41,944 nucleotides of DNA from positions 1-41,944 of the forward strand of contig JAEYQO010000027.1 in the NCBI GenBank assembly GCA_023409975.1, in the 5' to 3' direction. The notes under the pieces were generated by a model. That model had not been told where the DNA came from. It worked only from the letters and a program-made list of their open reading frames with translations, and ran no database searches. The stretch comes from Bacteroidota bacterium (GTDB lineage Bacteria; Bacteroidota; Bacteroidia; Chitinophagales; Chitinophagaceae). The number at the start of each line of letters is the position of its first letter. Position 1 is the stretch's first letter. Position numbers and translations under genes: made by a program. Positions 7,525-16,395 of this stretch are shown here, piece by piece.

Positions 7525-8052
7525 CTACTCACCTGGCTTCCTGGCCCTTCCCTCAATACGTTTAAGATATTTCTTTCGGAAGTAGTAATCCTTAATCTTC
7601 AGGAGTAAATCTTTATCAGGTTCCGTAGCGTGAAACTGTGCGAACAGAGGTTCCACCTCCGCGCTCCATTGGTTTAGATGGTCCTGAATTGCTTTGGAAA
7701 CGCTTGCCTTTAAGGCGGCATCTTCCTGCTCTATTTCCAACTCACTGACTGACTCATTCAGCTCCATCATTTCCATTAGGAATTCAGGTGGTAAACTATA
7801 CTTCTCCTCTTCTTCCAAAACACCATAAAATTTCAATACAAATTTCAAAGTAGCGTCCTCGTCTTTTAGCACCCGGTAAGCCTCATTGTTCAAAGCCGAC
7901 ATGCGGATAGCTTCCTGAACTGCCTCGGCACCACCCTGCGCAAATCTGTCCGGATGAAATTGCCGGCTGAGTTCATAAAATTTCTTTTTTACCTGTCCCG
8001 GATCCGGCCGGAAACTAACTGGAAGCCCATACAACTCAAAGTAGTTCACCAT
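7525..8052 (-). CDS. hscB: Fe-S cluster co-chaperone HscB
   Basis: This 175-aa protein has an N-terminal J domain (about residues 1-75) with the HPDRF motif, beginning NYFELYGLPVSF as in HscB. A C-terminal three-helix domain (about residues 85-165) follows, which in HscB binds the IscU scaffold. The length matches HscB (about 170 aa) and excludes longer DnaJ proteins. HscB stimulates the HscA ATPase during cluster transfer. No other isc genes are nearby. The gene is divergent from the saccharopine-dehydrogenase-like gene, with 43 bases between the starts. Confidence 0.85.
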   Translation of the reverse strand: MVNYFELYGLPVSFRPDPGQVKKKFYELSRQFHPDRFAQGGAEAVQEAIRMSALNNEAYRVLKDEDATLKFVLKFYGVLEEEEKYSLPPEFLMEMMELNESVSELEIEQEDAALKASVSKAIQDHLNQWSAEVEPLFAQFHATEPDKDLLLKIKDYYFRKKYLKRIEGRARKPGE

Positions 8053-8071
8053 CCGGCAAATTTGAGCACAT

Positions 8072-8079
8072 TATCTTTG
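8072..8079 (+). promoter_or_regulatory. Bacteroidota -7 promoter motif (TATCTTTG)
   Basis: Perfect TAnnTTTG match, 16 bases before the ATG at 8096. The predicted transcript would have a very short leader. Confidence 0.5.
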
Positions 8080-8095
8080 TCCGCAAAATGACAAA

Positions 8096-9301
8096 ATGAT
8101 TCGCATAGGACTGATCAGAGAGGAGAAAACACCCCCAGATACCAGAGTAGCCTTTACTCCCGAACAATGTGCCCGTATTCAGCAGGAACATCCGGTTCAG
8201 TTCTTCGCTGAGCCTTCACCGAAAAGATGCTACAAGGACACTGAATATGAAGCCGCAGGGGTTACCCTGACCTCCGATCTATCGCATTGCGATATACTTC
8301 TGGGAATCAAAGAGGTTCCTTTGGAAAAACTGATAGAGGACAAAACCTACTTTTTCTTTTCACATACAAAGAAGAAGCAGCCATATAATCAGAAATTGAT
8401 GCAAACGCTGATCCAGAAGCGGATTCGCATGATCGACTACGAATGTCTCACCCATGCGGACGGTCAGCGAATCCTGGGTTTCGGCTTCTTTGCAGGTGTT
8501 GTTGGCGCTCATAATGGTCTGCTGACTTATGGAAAAAAGTTTGGTCATTTCGATCTGAAACCTGCCCACCAATGTCTTGATTTTGAAGAAATGGTTGCGC
8601 AGTACAAAGATGTTTACCTCCCGAATATTAAGATTGTTATCACTGGTTCAGGTAAAGTAGCATCCGGCATAGTAGAGATCATGGATCAGATGGATGTAGA
8701 GTATATTGAGCCGGAGGATTTTCTGGAACAGGAATTTGATTATCCGGTTTATACCCATCTGAAAGGACATACCTTATACCAGAGAAAGGATACTGGTACC
8801 TACCATCGAGATGATTTTCACCGTAATCCCCAGGATTATATCTGCCTGTTTCCGCAATACCTGGCAAAGGCGGATGTTCTAATGAATGGAATCTACTGGG
8901 ACAGGAATGTTCCCAGATTGTTCGAGAAAGAGGATGTACTAGATGAAAGCTATAAAATGAATGTTATCGCGGATATTACCTGCGATATTGAAGGATCTGT
9001 GCCTATCAATATCGGTGCTTCCTCTATCGCAGACCCGGTATATGGTATTGATCGCCTCACGCTTGATCGTACCGAACCATTTCTAAACTCCGGTAAAACC
9101 ATCGATATCATGGCAGTGGACAATTTACCGAACGAATTACCACGTGATGCTTCTAAACACTTCGGTTTACACCTGGAGAAGTATGTTCTTCCGGAGATCC
9201 TCAGCTCCGACCGCAGTGATATTCTAAAGCGGGCAACGATCTGTGAGGGTGGTAAATTGACTCCCGACTATGAATACCTGAGTGATTATGCTTTCTCATG
9301 A
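8096..9301 (+). CDS. Saccharopine dehydrogenase-like NAD(P)-dependent oxidoreductase (AlaDH/PNT superfamily)
   Basis: This 401-aa protein has the AlaDH/PNT N-terminal domain (about residues 1-135; IGLIREEKTPPDTRVAFTPE, then GIKEVP) and a Rossmann domain beginning IKIVITGSGKVASGIVEIMD near residue 181. The segment YECLTHADGQRILGFGFFAG matches the lysine-forming saccharopine dehydrogenase and LKR branch better than true alanine dehydrogenase. Such enzymes interconvert saccharopine with lysine or glutamate plus semialdehyde, but the substrate here is not proven. The gene is transcribed from the TATCTTTG promoter at 8072. Its 3' end overlaps the convergent TIGR01777 gene by 16 bases. Confidence 0.75.
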   Translation: MIRIGLIREEKTPPDTRVAFTPEQCARIQQEHPVQFFAEPSPKRCYKDTEYEAAGVTLTSDLSHCDILLGIKEVPLEKLIEDKTYFFFSHTKKKQPYNQKLMQTLIQKRIRMIDYECLTHADGQRILGFGFFAGVVGAHNGLLTYGKKFGHFDLKPAHQCLDFEEMVAQYKDVYLPNIKIVITGSGKVASGIVEIMDQMDVEYIEPEDFLEQEFDYPVYTHLKGHTLYQRKDTGTYHRDDFHRNPQDYICLFPQYLAKADVLMNGIYWDRNVPRLFEKEDVLDESYKMNVIADITCDIEGSVPINIGASSIADPVYGIDRLTLDRTEPFLNSGKTIDIMAVDNLPNELPRDASKHFGLHLEKYVLPEILSSDRSDILKRATICEGGKLTPDYEYLSDYAFS

Positions 9302-10242
9302 TAAGCGTTCCTGCTTGTCATCAGTTCTGCAATTGCATCTGACAGGGTAGGATAGTCAAAACGAAATCCTGTGGCTAGCATCTTTTTCGCATCCACGTTG
9401 CTGCTTTTCAGGATTTCACCTGACATTTCCCCTAACAACAGCCGGAGGGCGGTTTCAGGTACGTAAAGGGGAAGTTTTAAGCCTTTTTTGTGCCTGGATA
9501 TAGTTTCCAGGATCTTACGTTGACTGGCTGGTTCAGGTGCAACTGCGTTGAAAACTCCCGCGATCTTTTGTTGTTCAAGGCACCAGACGATCATGCGACA
9601 TAGATCCTGAATATGGATCCAGCTCATAATCTGTCTGCCATTACCAGGAATAGGCATGGCCCCAAAGCGCAATGGCTGTACCAGACGCGGGAACGCCCCT
9701 TCATCCCTTCCAAAGACAATTCCGAACCGGAGAATGACGCGCCGTATTTGATCCCCTAAATCAGCGGAGGCCTCTTCCCACAGTCTGCAGACATTCGCAA
9801 GAAAATCTGTAGCCGGAGGGTCCTCCTCCCTGAAGGGAATGCCTGATTCATGGTCGGGTCCGTAGTAACCCACTGCAGAGGAAGCAATGAATACCCGGCA
9901 TTGGCGCGCGTGTTGCTGTAACTGTTCTACCAGAAACCGGGTTCCCTGAACTCTGCTGCGAAGTATATCCTCTTTATGCTGCTGGGTCCAGCGTTTCTGA
10001 ACCGAAGCGCCTGCCATATGCACGATACCATCAAGTTCCGGTAAATAGCTATAATCGATTTGCTCTCTTGCGGGGTCCCATTGGCTATAGAGAACTTTAG
10101 AATCGTCCCGATCCGAACGGGGCGTTCTACTGTATATGACGACTCTATAGCCTTTTTTCAGGAGCAGATCCGTTAATGCACTGCCTACGAAGCCGGTTCC
10201 ACCTGTAATGCCGATAGTCTCCATTGTCTGGCGATTTACCAT
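9286..10242 (-). CDS. TIGR01777 family NAD(P)-dependent epimerase/oxidoreductase
   Basis: This 318-aa extended SDR has the nucleotide-binding GITGGTGFVGSAL at the N-terminus, the family signature SSAVGYYG near residue 125 and a C-terminal DUF1731-like segment (LPLYVPETALRLLLGEMSGEIL region). These features define the TIGR01777 (SDR39U1-like) family, whose substrate is unknown. An alternative start at the second methionine (10224) gives METIGITGG and may be the true N-terminus. The gene overlaps the convergent upstream-strand gene by 16 bases. It is probably monocistronic. Confidence 0.85.
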   Translation of the reverse strand: MVNRQTMETIGITGGTGFVGSALTDLLLKKGYRVVIYSRTPRSDRDDSKVLYSQWDPAREQIDYSYLPELDGIVHMAGASVQKRWTQQHKEDILRSRVQGTRFLVEQLQQHARQCRVFIASSAVGYYGPDHESGIPFREEDPPATDFLANVCRLWEEASADLGDQIRRVILRFGIVFGRDEGAFPRLVQPLRFGAMPIPGNGRQIMSWIHIQDLCRMIVWCLEQQKIAGVFNAVAPEPASQRKILETISRHKKGLKLPLYVPETALRLLLGEMSGEILKSSNVDAKKMLATGFRFDYPTLSDAIAELMTSRNAYHEKA

Positions 10243-10399
10243 AAAGCTACCGGTTTTTCAGGCTAGCTCCGTTCTTCAGGGAGAACCTTTGTTCTAGCAT
10301 AAATTATATTAAAAACATCTTGCTTTTGTTAACGTATTTTTTTACTTTCATGATGCAATATTTGATGCCGCATGCCGTTTTACCTTCTAAAAGCACTAT

Positions 10400-10594
10400 A
10401 TGACAAAAACGCTACTCCTCAATTTTAATGACGTAAATACCAGCAACGAGGCGACAGCCGTTGTAGAGAATGAAATGGTGCCGATCGATGAACTGGAGAA
10501 AGAAATGGAACCCCACCTCCGGGAGGCAGCCAAAGAGTTGCTTTCACCGGGAAAAGAGGTAGTCAGGGAACTTTTGGGTAAGCTTTTACGCTAG
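10400..10594 (+). CDS. Small acidic protein of 64 aa, unknown
   Basis: The frame encodes a short acidic, probably helical protein with MVPIDELEKEMEPHLREAAK in the middle and EVVRELLGKLLR at the end. There is no signal peptide or membrane helix. It starts after an AT-rich region containing TACTTTCA and AATATTTG, each one base from the TAnnTTTG consensus. Its last 9 bases overlap the end of the convergent metallophosphoesterase gene. The composition looks coding and not random, but I do not recognise a family. Confidence 0.5.
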   Translation: MTKTLLLNFNDVNTSNEATAVVENEMVPIDELEKEMEPHLREAAKELLSPGKEVVRELLGKLLR

Positions 10595-11836
10595 TTCGAT
10601 AACGGTAATTTCGGGGAGTATCCCCACACGACCGGGGTAGCCGAGAAAGCCATATCCACGGTTGACATAAAGTTGTTGGTGCCCTACCTGATAAAGTCCC
10701 GCCCATTTTTCATATACATATTTCACGGGGCTCCACTTGAAGCCGGGTATTTCAATGCCAAATTGCATTCCATGAGTGTGACCGCTAAGCGTCAGATCGA
10801 TATCAGGGAACTGTGTACTCACCTGTGCATCGAAATGGGAGGGGTCATGAGACAGCAGGATCTTTGCACCAATGGCATTGGATTCCAGACCGCGGTACGC
10901 CTGGTTCAGGTTTCCATGACGCGGGAAATGTGCTCGGTTACTCCAATTCTCCACGCCTAACAAAGCAATTTTTTCTCCTTCGCGTTCCAGGACCACATGC
11001 TCGTTCAACAACAGTTTCCAGCCCATCTTTTGCTGTAGCTGTTTCAGTTCCTCAAGATTAGAGACTTTATCATCCACCGTAGGCCATTCCACGTAGTCTC
11101 CATAGTCGTGATTCCCAAGGACTGAATACACGCCATATGGTGCTTTAAGCTTTGAAAAAATATCGACAAACGGCCTCAGTTCCTCTGCCTTATTATTAAC
11201 AAGATCTCCGGTAAACACAATAACATCTGGCCGTTGCTCCATCGCCAATGCGACTCCTCGCTCTACTGCTTCGGGTGAATCAAAGCTTCCCGCATGGATA
11301 TCCGATAGCTGGAGAATCTTAAGTCCCCGGAAGGCTGACGGAAGGTTTGGAAGCCTGACTCTGACCCGCTTCACCTGATAATTGTACCGGTTCGTGATGC
11401 CGAGTAGAAATCCACCCAGCGACAATCCACCCAACAAGAGTGCTATGCTTTTTAGAAACTGAGATCTGCTGATACCTCGGGAAGCTACAGCCTCTTCAGT
11501 TATGTCCGTAGCAGGTGCTAGTCTTGATATTATAAACATAATCACGCGCCGGATATCGTCTATCAGCATCACGGCCATGATCAGAATTTTACCAACGAAG
11601 AATCCAATGGTGAACGCTACAAGAAGGTTTTTCGTCATATGTGGAACAGCAGACCAGTCGATCTTGCGAACTAAAAGCATACTCGCCCAGGCAAGCAGAC
11701 TCAGAAATATATACAGACTGAATACTCCTATCCGCCAGGGTTTCGGCAAGTTCCGCGTCATCGAGCGGACCAGGATGAAGCTGTAGAATTCAGCTACGAT
11801 GATGAGTCCAATGGTGATAAGAAATCTCAATCCCAT
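10586..11836 (-). CDS. Membrane-anchored calcineurin-like metallophosphoesterase
   Basis: This 416-aa protein has three or four N-terminal membrane segments (about residues 1-100), then a further hydrophobic segment near 130-146. The YkuE/YaeI-like phosphoesterase domain follows from about residue 160. The metal-binding motifs are in order: LQLSDIHAG, VFTGDLVNN, VLGNHDYGDY, LLSHDPSHF and LSGHTHGMQ. It probably hydrolyses a phosphoester at the outer face of the inner membrane; related enzymes act on lipid-linked substrates such as UDP-diacylglucosamine. It is the last gene of the minus-strand rnr operon and starts 2 bases after the flavin reductase ends. Confidence 0.85.
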   Translation of the reverse strand: MGLRFLITIGLIIVAEFYSFILVRSMTRNLPKPWRIGVFSLYIFLSLLAWASMLLVRKIDWSAVPHMTKNLLVAFTIGFFVGKILIMAVMLIDDIRRVIMFIISRLAPATDITEEAVASRGISRSQFLKSIALLLGGLSLGGFLLGITNRYNYQVKRVRVRLPNLPSAFRGLKILQLSDIHAGSFDSPEAVERGVALAMEQRPDVIVFTGDLVNNKAEELRPFVDIFSKLKAPYGVYSVLGNHDYGDYVEWPTVDDKVSNLEELKQLQQKMGWKLLLNEHVVLEREGEKIALLGVENWSNRAHFPRHGNLNQAYRGLESNAIGAKILLSHDPSHFDAQVSTQFPDIDLTLSGHTHGMQFGIEIPGFKWSPVKYVYEKWAGLYQVGHQQLYVNRGYGFLGYPGRVGILPEITVIELA

Positions 11837-11838
11837 GT

Positions 11839-12339
11839 CTAATAGTTCAGGAAGTCCTCTATTTGTTCTGTAATCGCTCTGATCGTTATTTGCTGCAGAA
11901 ATGTTCCATTCTCAGAAAGCTCTTCATTAATTCTGCTTAGCGGAAGCTTGTTGTAGAATACGTTCATCTTCAGGTAGTGAAGAATATTAGTCATATGCTC
12001 AATGCCGCGCAGGTTGCCGCCACGACCGTCAGCGACACCGACCAGCGCTGCCTTTTTATGCCACCAGCATTTTTTAATGTCTGTGTTGTCCAGTAAAAGC
12101 TTCAATATACCTGGGAAGCTGCCGTTGTATTCCGGCATGATGATCATGAATTTTTCACTCGGAATCAGTAGTTTGTCTTCCAGTTTTCTCAATTCCCGTC
12201 CTCGTTCCCAGACAGGTAGTTTCTCCAGTGATAGCAGTTGCACATCGACAGCCCTCTCCTGCATAAGCTGATAATACACCTTCGCCACTTTAAGTGTTCT
12301 GCTGTCCTTTCTGTTAGTTCCCGAAATAATCGTAATCAT
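11839..12339 (-). CDS. NADPH-dependent FMN reductase family protein
   Basis: This is a 166-aa flavodoxin-like reductase. It starts MITIISGTNRKDSRTLKVA, in which GTNRKDSRT forms the FMN phosphate loop. MPEYNGSFPGILKLLLD is the second flavin-contact segment typical of the NADPH_dep_FMN_red family, and VGVADGRGGNLRG completes the pocket. I choose the ATG at 12339; an ATG at 12351 adds only MRDC. The gene sits in a tight minus-strand operon between the polyprenyl synthase and the metallophosphoesterase. The physiological acceptor (quinone, azo compound or metal) cannot be told from sequence. Confidence 0.85.
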   Translation of the reverse strand: MITIISGTNRKDSRTLKVAKVYYQLMQERAVDVQLLSLEKLPVWERGRELRKLEDKLLIPSEKFMIIMPEYNGSFPGILKLLLDNTDIKKCWWHKKAALVGVADGRGGNLRGIEHMTNILHYLKMNVFYNKLPLSRINEELSENGTFLQQITIRAITEQIEDFLNY

Positions 12340-12404
12340 ACAGTCCCGCAAAAATACGGGAATGCCAGGCAGCGGAAGTTATAGCCTTATAACCGGGGAT
12401 GAAT

Positions 12405-13370
12405 CTAATTCTCTCTCTGTAGCAGGTATTCAGCCAGATTTTTCAGATGAATCTTCCTTTTACTGAGTACAGCTACATCTTCCAGGCAGTTGAAGGCAGC
12501 ATTTGAATATTTTGCCACCTCGAGTTTACAGGCTTCATCAGCACCTGTTTCACGGAATAACCTGAGCATTTGCTCAACCTTCTCAGGGTGGTCAGAGGTC
12601 AGCAGATTTGCTATCTCAGTTGCCTGTATTGTATCGGCGTTTTCAAGTGCTTTTAACAGTAGGTAGGTTTTCTTATTAGAACGAATGTCCCCACCGTTTT
12701 GCTTGCCCGTTTTTTCGGCGTTACCGAATGCATCCAGATAGTCGTCCTGAAGTTGGAAAGCGATACCCAGATTCTTGCCGAACTCATAAAGTTTATCTGC
12801 GTTGCCTTCTGTTGATCCACCCAGGAGCGCCCCCATCTTGAGGCTGCAGGCTAATAAGACAGAGGTTTTCAGGCGGATCATGTTGATATATTCTTCAATC
12901 GTGACATCCTCTCTCTTCTCGAAGTCCATGTCCAGTTGCTGACCTTCACAAACTTCTATTGAGGTCTTGTTGTATAGGTGCAGAATATTGGAAAGTGAAT
13001 GACTGATGGCAGCCAATTGCTCATAGGCATATATGCTGAGTATGTCCCCGCAGAGTATTCCGGCAGTCAGTCCGTTACGTTCGTGGACCGTCTGCTGGCC
13101 CCTCCGAAGTGGGGCTTTGTCCATAATATCGTCGTGGATCAGGGAGAAGTTATGAAAAAGTTCAATTGCTACTGCAGCATGCCAGGCATTCTGGTTGATG
13201 GGACCAAAAAGTTCGTTAGACATAAGGCAGATAACTGGTCGGACACGTTTACCGCCTATACCCAGAAAGTAACGACAGGGTTCATATAAAGTCTCAGGCG
13301 TATCCGGGAAAGGCAGACTGGAGGTAAACCGTTCTTCAAACAGACCTACCAATTCGTTAAATGAATGCAT
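12405..13370 (-). CDS. Polyprenyl (isoprenyl) diphosphate synthase
   Basis: This 321-aa trans-isoprenyl diphosphate synthase has the first aspartate-rich motif LIHDDIMD followed by RRGQQTVHE, and the second FQLQDDYLDAFG. GGKRVRP, near residue 35, binds diphosphate. It condenses isopentenyl diphosphate with allylic diphosphates; product chain length (geranylgeranyl or longer) cannot be read reliably from the residues before the first motif. The start lies only 2 bases after the rnr stop, so the two genes are translationally close and surely cotranscribed. Confidence 0.9.
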   Translation of the reverse strand: MHSFNELVGLFEERFTSSLPFPDTPETLYEPCRYFLGIGGKRVRPVICLMSNELFGPINQNAWHAAVAIELFHNFSLIHDDIMDKAPLRRGQQTVHERNGLTAGILCGDILSIYAYEQLAAISHSLSNILHLYNKTSIEVCEGQQLDMDFEKREDVTIEEYINMIRLKTSVLLACSLKMGALLGGSTEGNADKLYEFGKNLGIAFQLQDDYLDAFGNAEKTGKQNGGDIRSNKKTYLLLKALENADTIQATEIANLLTSDHPEKVEQMLRLFRETGADEACKLEVAKYSNAAFNCLEDVAVLSKRKIHLKNLAEYLLQREN

Positions 13371-13372
13371 GA

Positions 13373-15415
13373 TTATTTTTTGCTTTTAGACCGGCCTTTC
13401 TTCTTAGGCGCCTCAAATTTAGGCTCTCTTTTCTTTTTAGGTTTGGCTTGTCTTTCCTGCTGTTCCGGTAGCTCCAGTAATGCAAAGTCGATCTGGCGCT
13501 TGTCGAGGTTTGCTGCAGCAACCCGCACCCGAACCTTATCTCCGATTCGGAACCGTATTCCCGTATTACGGCCCACCAATGCATATTCTGTTTCCATCAG
13601 TTCAAAATCATCAAATTGTGCAAGGTCAGCAATGGAAACCATGCCCTCACACTTATGTTCAACAGTCTCTGCCCAGAATCCAAAACTGGCAGTGCCGCTT
13701 ACGACTGCCTCAAAATCCTCACCGACATAATTCTGCATGTACTCGACCTGTTTGTATTTGTTGGCGCTGCGTTCAGCCTCCATAGCCTTTCGCTCCATAT
13801 CGCTGCAATGCCGGCACTGCTGCTCCATCTGTTTGACTGGTCTGACCTCTCCGTTGAGACATTCGAAAAGCACCCTGTGAACCAGAATATCCGGATATCT
13901 CCGGATCGGCGAGGTGAAATGGCAATAGTGTTCGAAGCCAAGTCCGTAGTGTCCAATGTTCTCGGTGGTGTACACGGCTTTTGCCATGGTCCGGATGCCC
14001 AGGCTCTCGAGTACGTGTTGTTCCGGTTTGCCTTTTGCCAGTTGAAGCATCTCATTAAAAGAAGCAGCAATTTTTTCTGGCGAGTTCAGATCGAAACGAT
14101 GGCCAAATCTGGAAGCAAAGGTGGTAAACAGTTTGAGCTTTTCCTCATCTGGTACGTCATGCACACGATAAGCAAAAGGTACTGGTTTGTCCCTGAAGGT
14201 AATTCCCGCAACATATTCTGCCACTTGCTTATTCGCGAGGAGCATAAATTCTTCGATCAGTTGATGTGCTTCCTTACTTTCTTTCACTACGATGCCAATT
14301 GGTTTGGCCTGTTCATCCAGCTTGAATCTCACCTCCTGTGAGGAAAAATTGATGGCACCTTTCCGGAATCTGTCAGCCCTTAGGCGCTGCGCAATCTCAT
14401 TCAGGGTTAAAACGACATCGCGGTGGTCTCCCTCAGCGCCTTCTATTATCTCCTGTACTTCCTCATAGGTAAACCTTCTTGCAGAGCGAATCACGGTTTT
14501 TCCCAGCCAGTAGTCTTCTATCCGACCCTGTCGGGTCATTTGAAAAACGGCCGAAAAAGTGTATTTGTCTTCATTGGGACGTAATGAACATAATTCATTC
14601 GAAAGGCGTTCTGGTAACATCGGTAATACTCTGTCCGGCAGGTAGACACTTGTGGCTCTTCTGTATGCCTCCTGATCCAGAGCCGATCCTTTTTCAATGT
14701 AATGGCTTACGTCCGCAATGTGTACACCCAACTCAAAAAGATTATCATCCAGTTTTCTGAAGGAAATGGCATCATCAAAATCCCTTGCATCCTCAGGGTC
14801 GATCGTGATGGTAAGAATGTTCCTGAAATCTCGCCTGTTATGCAATTCATCTTCGCTGACGCCTTCCGGATATCTTGCAGCATCCTCCATGACATCGTCC
14901 GGAAAATGCAATGGGAAACCGTTCTCAACCAGGATGCCCTGCATGGCAATTTCATTCATGCTCTCATGAGTGAGGATACTGATCACTTCACCCACAGGGT
15001 TTCTGGCCTTCGGCGACCAATCCGTTACCCTGACTATGGCTTTGTCACCCGTTTTTGCACCATTCAGTAAGTCTTTTGGGATAAAGATGTCGACGCTCAT
15101 GTTTTGCTTGTCGGGAATGAGAAAAGCGAAATGCTCTTTCACTTCCATGGTTCCGCTAAATTCAGTCTGCCTCCTTCTTGTGACTTCCCGTATAGTACCT
15201 TCCTGACGGTTGCTTTTTGAAGTCTTGCTCCGTACCTCAACCATGACCTCATCTCCGTCCAAAGCAGTGCCCATATTATCCGGCCGGATCAGTATGTCTT
15301 TGTCCAGTCCCTCCACTATAACGAAGCCCATTCCGCTCCTGACTACTTCCAGCCTACCTTTCAGGAATTGCTCCTGCGAACCCTGCTTTTTCTTTTTTCT
15401 GGGTTTTTGTGCCAT
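13373..15415 (-). CDS. rnr: Ribonuclease R
   Basis: This 680-aa exoribonuclease of the RNB family has cold-shock OB domains in the first 190 residues. The catalytic RNB domain starts with ILTITIDPEDARDFDDAISF, whose aspartates bind the metal. LGVHIADVSHYI, LPMLPERLSNELCSL and YCHFTSPIRRYPDILVHR follow, then a C-terminal S1 domain (about residues 570-650) and a lysine-rich tail. It degrades structured RNA 3' to 5'. It is somewhat shorter than E. coli RNase R (813 aa) because the N-terminal helix-turn-helix extension is missing, as in many Bacteroidota. It is the first gene of the operon that continues with the polyprenyl synthase. Confidence 0.95.
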   Translation of the reverse strand: MAQKPRKKKKQGSQEQFLKGRLEVVRSGMGFVIVEGLDKDILIRPDNMGTALDGDEVMVEVRSKTSKSNRQEGTIREVTRRRQTEFSGTMEVKEHFAFLIPDKQNMSVDIFIPKDLLNGAKTGDKAIVRVTDWSPKARNPVGEVISILTHESMNEIAMQGILVENGFPLHFPDDVMEDAARYPEGVSEDELHNRRDFRNILTITIDPEDARDFDDAISFRKLDDNLFELGVHIADVSHYIEKGSALDQEAYRRATSVYLPDRVLPMLPERLSNELCSLRPNEDKYTFSAVFQMTRQGRIEDYWLGKTVIRSARRFTYEEVQEIIEGAEGDHRDVVLTLNEIAQRLRADRFRKGAINFSSQEVRFKLDEQAKPIGIVVKESKEAHQLIEEFMLLANKQVAEYVAGITFRDKPVPFAYRVHDVPDEEKLKLFTTFASRFGHRFDLNSPEKIAASFNEMLQLAKGKPEQHVLESLGIRTMAKAVYTTENIGHYGLGFEHYCHFTSPIRRYPDILVHRVLFECLNGEVRPVKQMEQQCRHCSDMERKAMEAERSANKYKQVEYMQNYVGEDFEAVVSGTASFGFWAETVEHKCEGMVSIADLAQFDDFELMETEYALVGRNTGIRFRIGDKVRVRVAAANLDKRQIDFALLELPEQQERQAKPKKKREPKFEAPKKKGRSKSKK

Positions 15416-15568
15416 GCTTTAAATGATCTAATGAAGTATAAAATGATTTGTCTGAAGACAAATCAGCAACCCTGTGAATTTCTGCTCAAGATAAAAAAGG
15501 CTTGCCACGGATGAGGTTAGTATTTTGTAAATCCTGCGTTTTGTCTTTGCCAGAGTAGGTCGGGACAT

Positions 15569-15593
15569 AAAAAAGGCAGACCCTGGGTCTGCC
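15569..15593 (-). terminator. Intrinsic terminator of the YtxH-like gene
   Basis: On the minus strand, GGCAGACC-CAG-GGTCTGCC is followed directly by TTTTTT. It lies just downstream of the stop at 15615. Confidence 0.85.
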
Positions 15594-15614
15594 ACAATTT
15601 CATAGTTTTCAGGC

Positions 15615-15842
15615 CTAAATCGGGCCGCCACCACCAGTAAAGCTACTTCCTGTAGGTGTACTGCCGGAATCAGAACGACCGCTGGTATGTCCGGAACGAT
15701 CCATCATACCGGATAGCTTGTCCTTAAGTTTTCCGGCCTGGTCGCTCACATCTCTTTTAAGTTGACGGCCTTTGTCAGTTTTTAAAAATTGATTGGCAGC
15801 TACTGCGGCTCCTGCCAGTAATAACAATCTTCCAAGTTTCAT
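15615..15842 (-). CDS. YtxH-like small membrane-associated protein
   Basis: This 75-aa protein has a short hydrophobic N-terminal segment (KLGRLLLLAGAAVAANQFL). An amphipathic, lysine-rich helix (QLKRDVSDQAGKLKDKLSGM) and a disordered Ser/Gly-rich tail follow. This is the usual layout of YtxH-type proteins, which are often stress-linked and of unclear mechanism. The gene has its own strong terminator at 15569-15593 and about 190 bases of upstream spacer, so it is probably an independent transcript. Confidence 0.65.
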   Translation of the reverse strand: MKLGRLLLLAGAAVAANQFLKTDKGRQLKRDVSDQAGKLKDKLSGMMDRSGHTSGRSDSGSTPTGSSFTGGGGPI

Positions 15843-16034
15843 AACAATTTGAGTTTAATGATTGATGCAACAAAGCACTCAGGATCATAGCATAATCATG
15901 CCATCGAGAATAGGGAAGGAAAGGGGTAGGGGACTAACGACAATAATGTCTCGCAGAGGACGGCGTTCAGAAAATCCTCCAAACAAGTTTAGGAGCTAGA
16001 AATTGATTTCAGGAGGGAATCAGAGATAACAGGA

Positions 16035-16256
16035 TCAGAAAATGAACTCCGACCCATAAACCCTTTCTTTTACTTCCTGAACAATCCTCTTGGCCATGTT
16101 GATGGCTTCCTCTTCACCGGGTGCTTTCACGATAGCAAAAATAAGGTTACCATTTTCATGTTCGTAATAGCTGGAGCCATTCAGATTGGAATTGTTTTCA
16201 GCTTCTTTACACGTCAATATCTCATTCTTGGCAAAAACAATCCTGAAAGTCTTCAT
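16035..16256 (-). CDS. Small conserved-looking protein, unknown
   Basis: This 73-aa protein starts MKTFRIVFAKNEILTCKEAE. The central NGSSYYEHENGNLIFAIVKA looks like a short beta hairpin, and EEEAINMAKRIVQEV forms an amphipathic helix, so it is a small alpha/beta protein. I place the start at the second methionine (16256); the first, at 16277, adds a basic heptapeptide. I do not recognise a named family. It stands alone between two non-coding spacers. Confidence 0.6.
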   Translation of the reverse strand: MKTFRIVFAKNEILTCKEAENNSNLNGSSYYEHENGNLIFAIVKAPGEEEAINMAKRIVQEVKERVYGSEFIF

Positions 16257-16395
16257 ACGCACGGTTTTTCGGTTCATAAAAATCTTAAAAATTACGCCAG
16301 AACAGGTTAAAATCCGATGAAAACCTATAGGTTCTAATCTGTTTTACATCCTTGTGACTCATGTGTTTATAAGAGGAGCCTACCCCCTTAGCAGC

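Noticed and set aside
13616..14341. 241-aa plus-strand ORF
   Set aside because: Antisense shadow of rnr, whose motifs are complete on the minus strand.
15428..15634. 68-aa minus-strand ORF
   Set aside because: Overlaps the terminator and end of the YtxH-like gene; composition is not protein-like.
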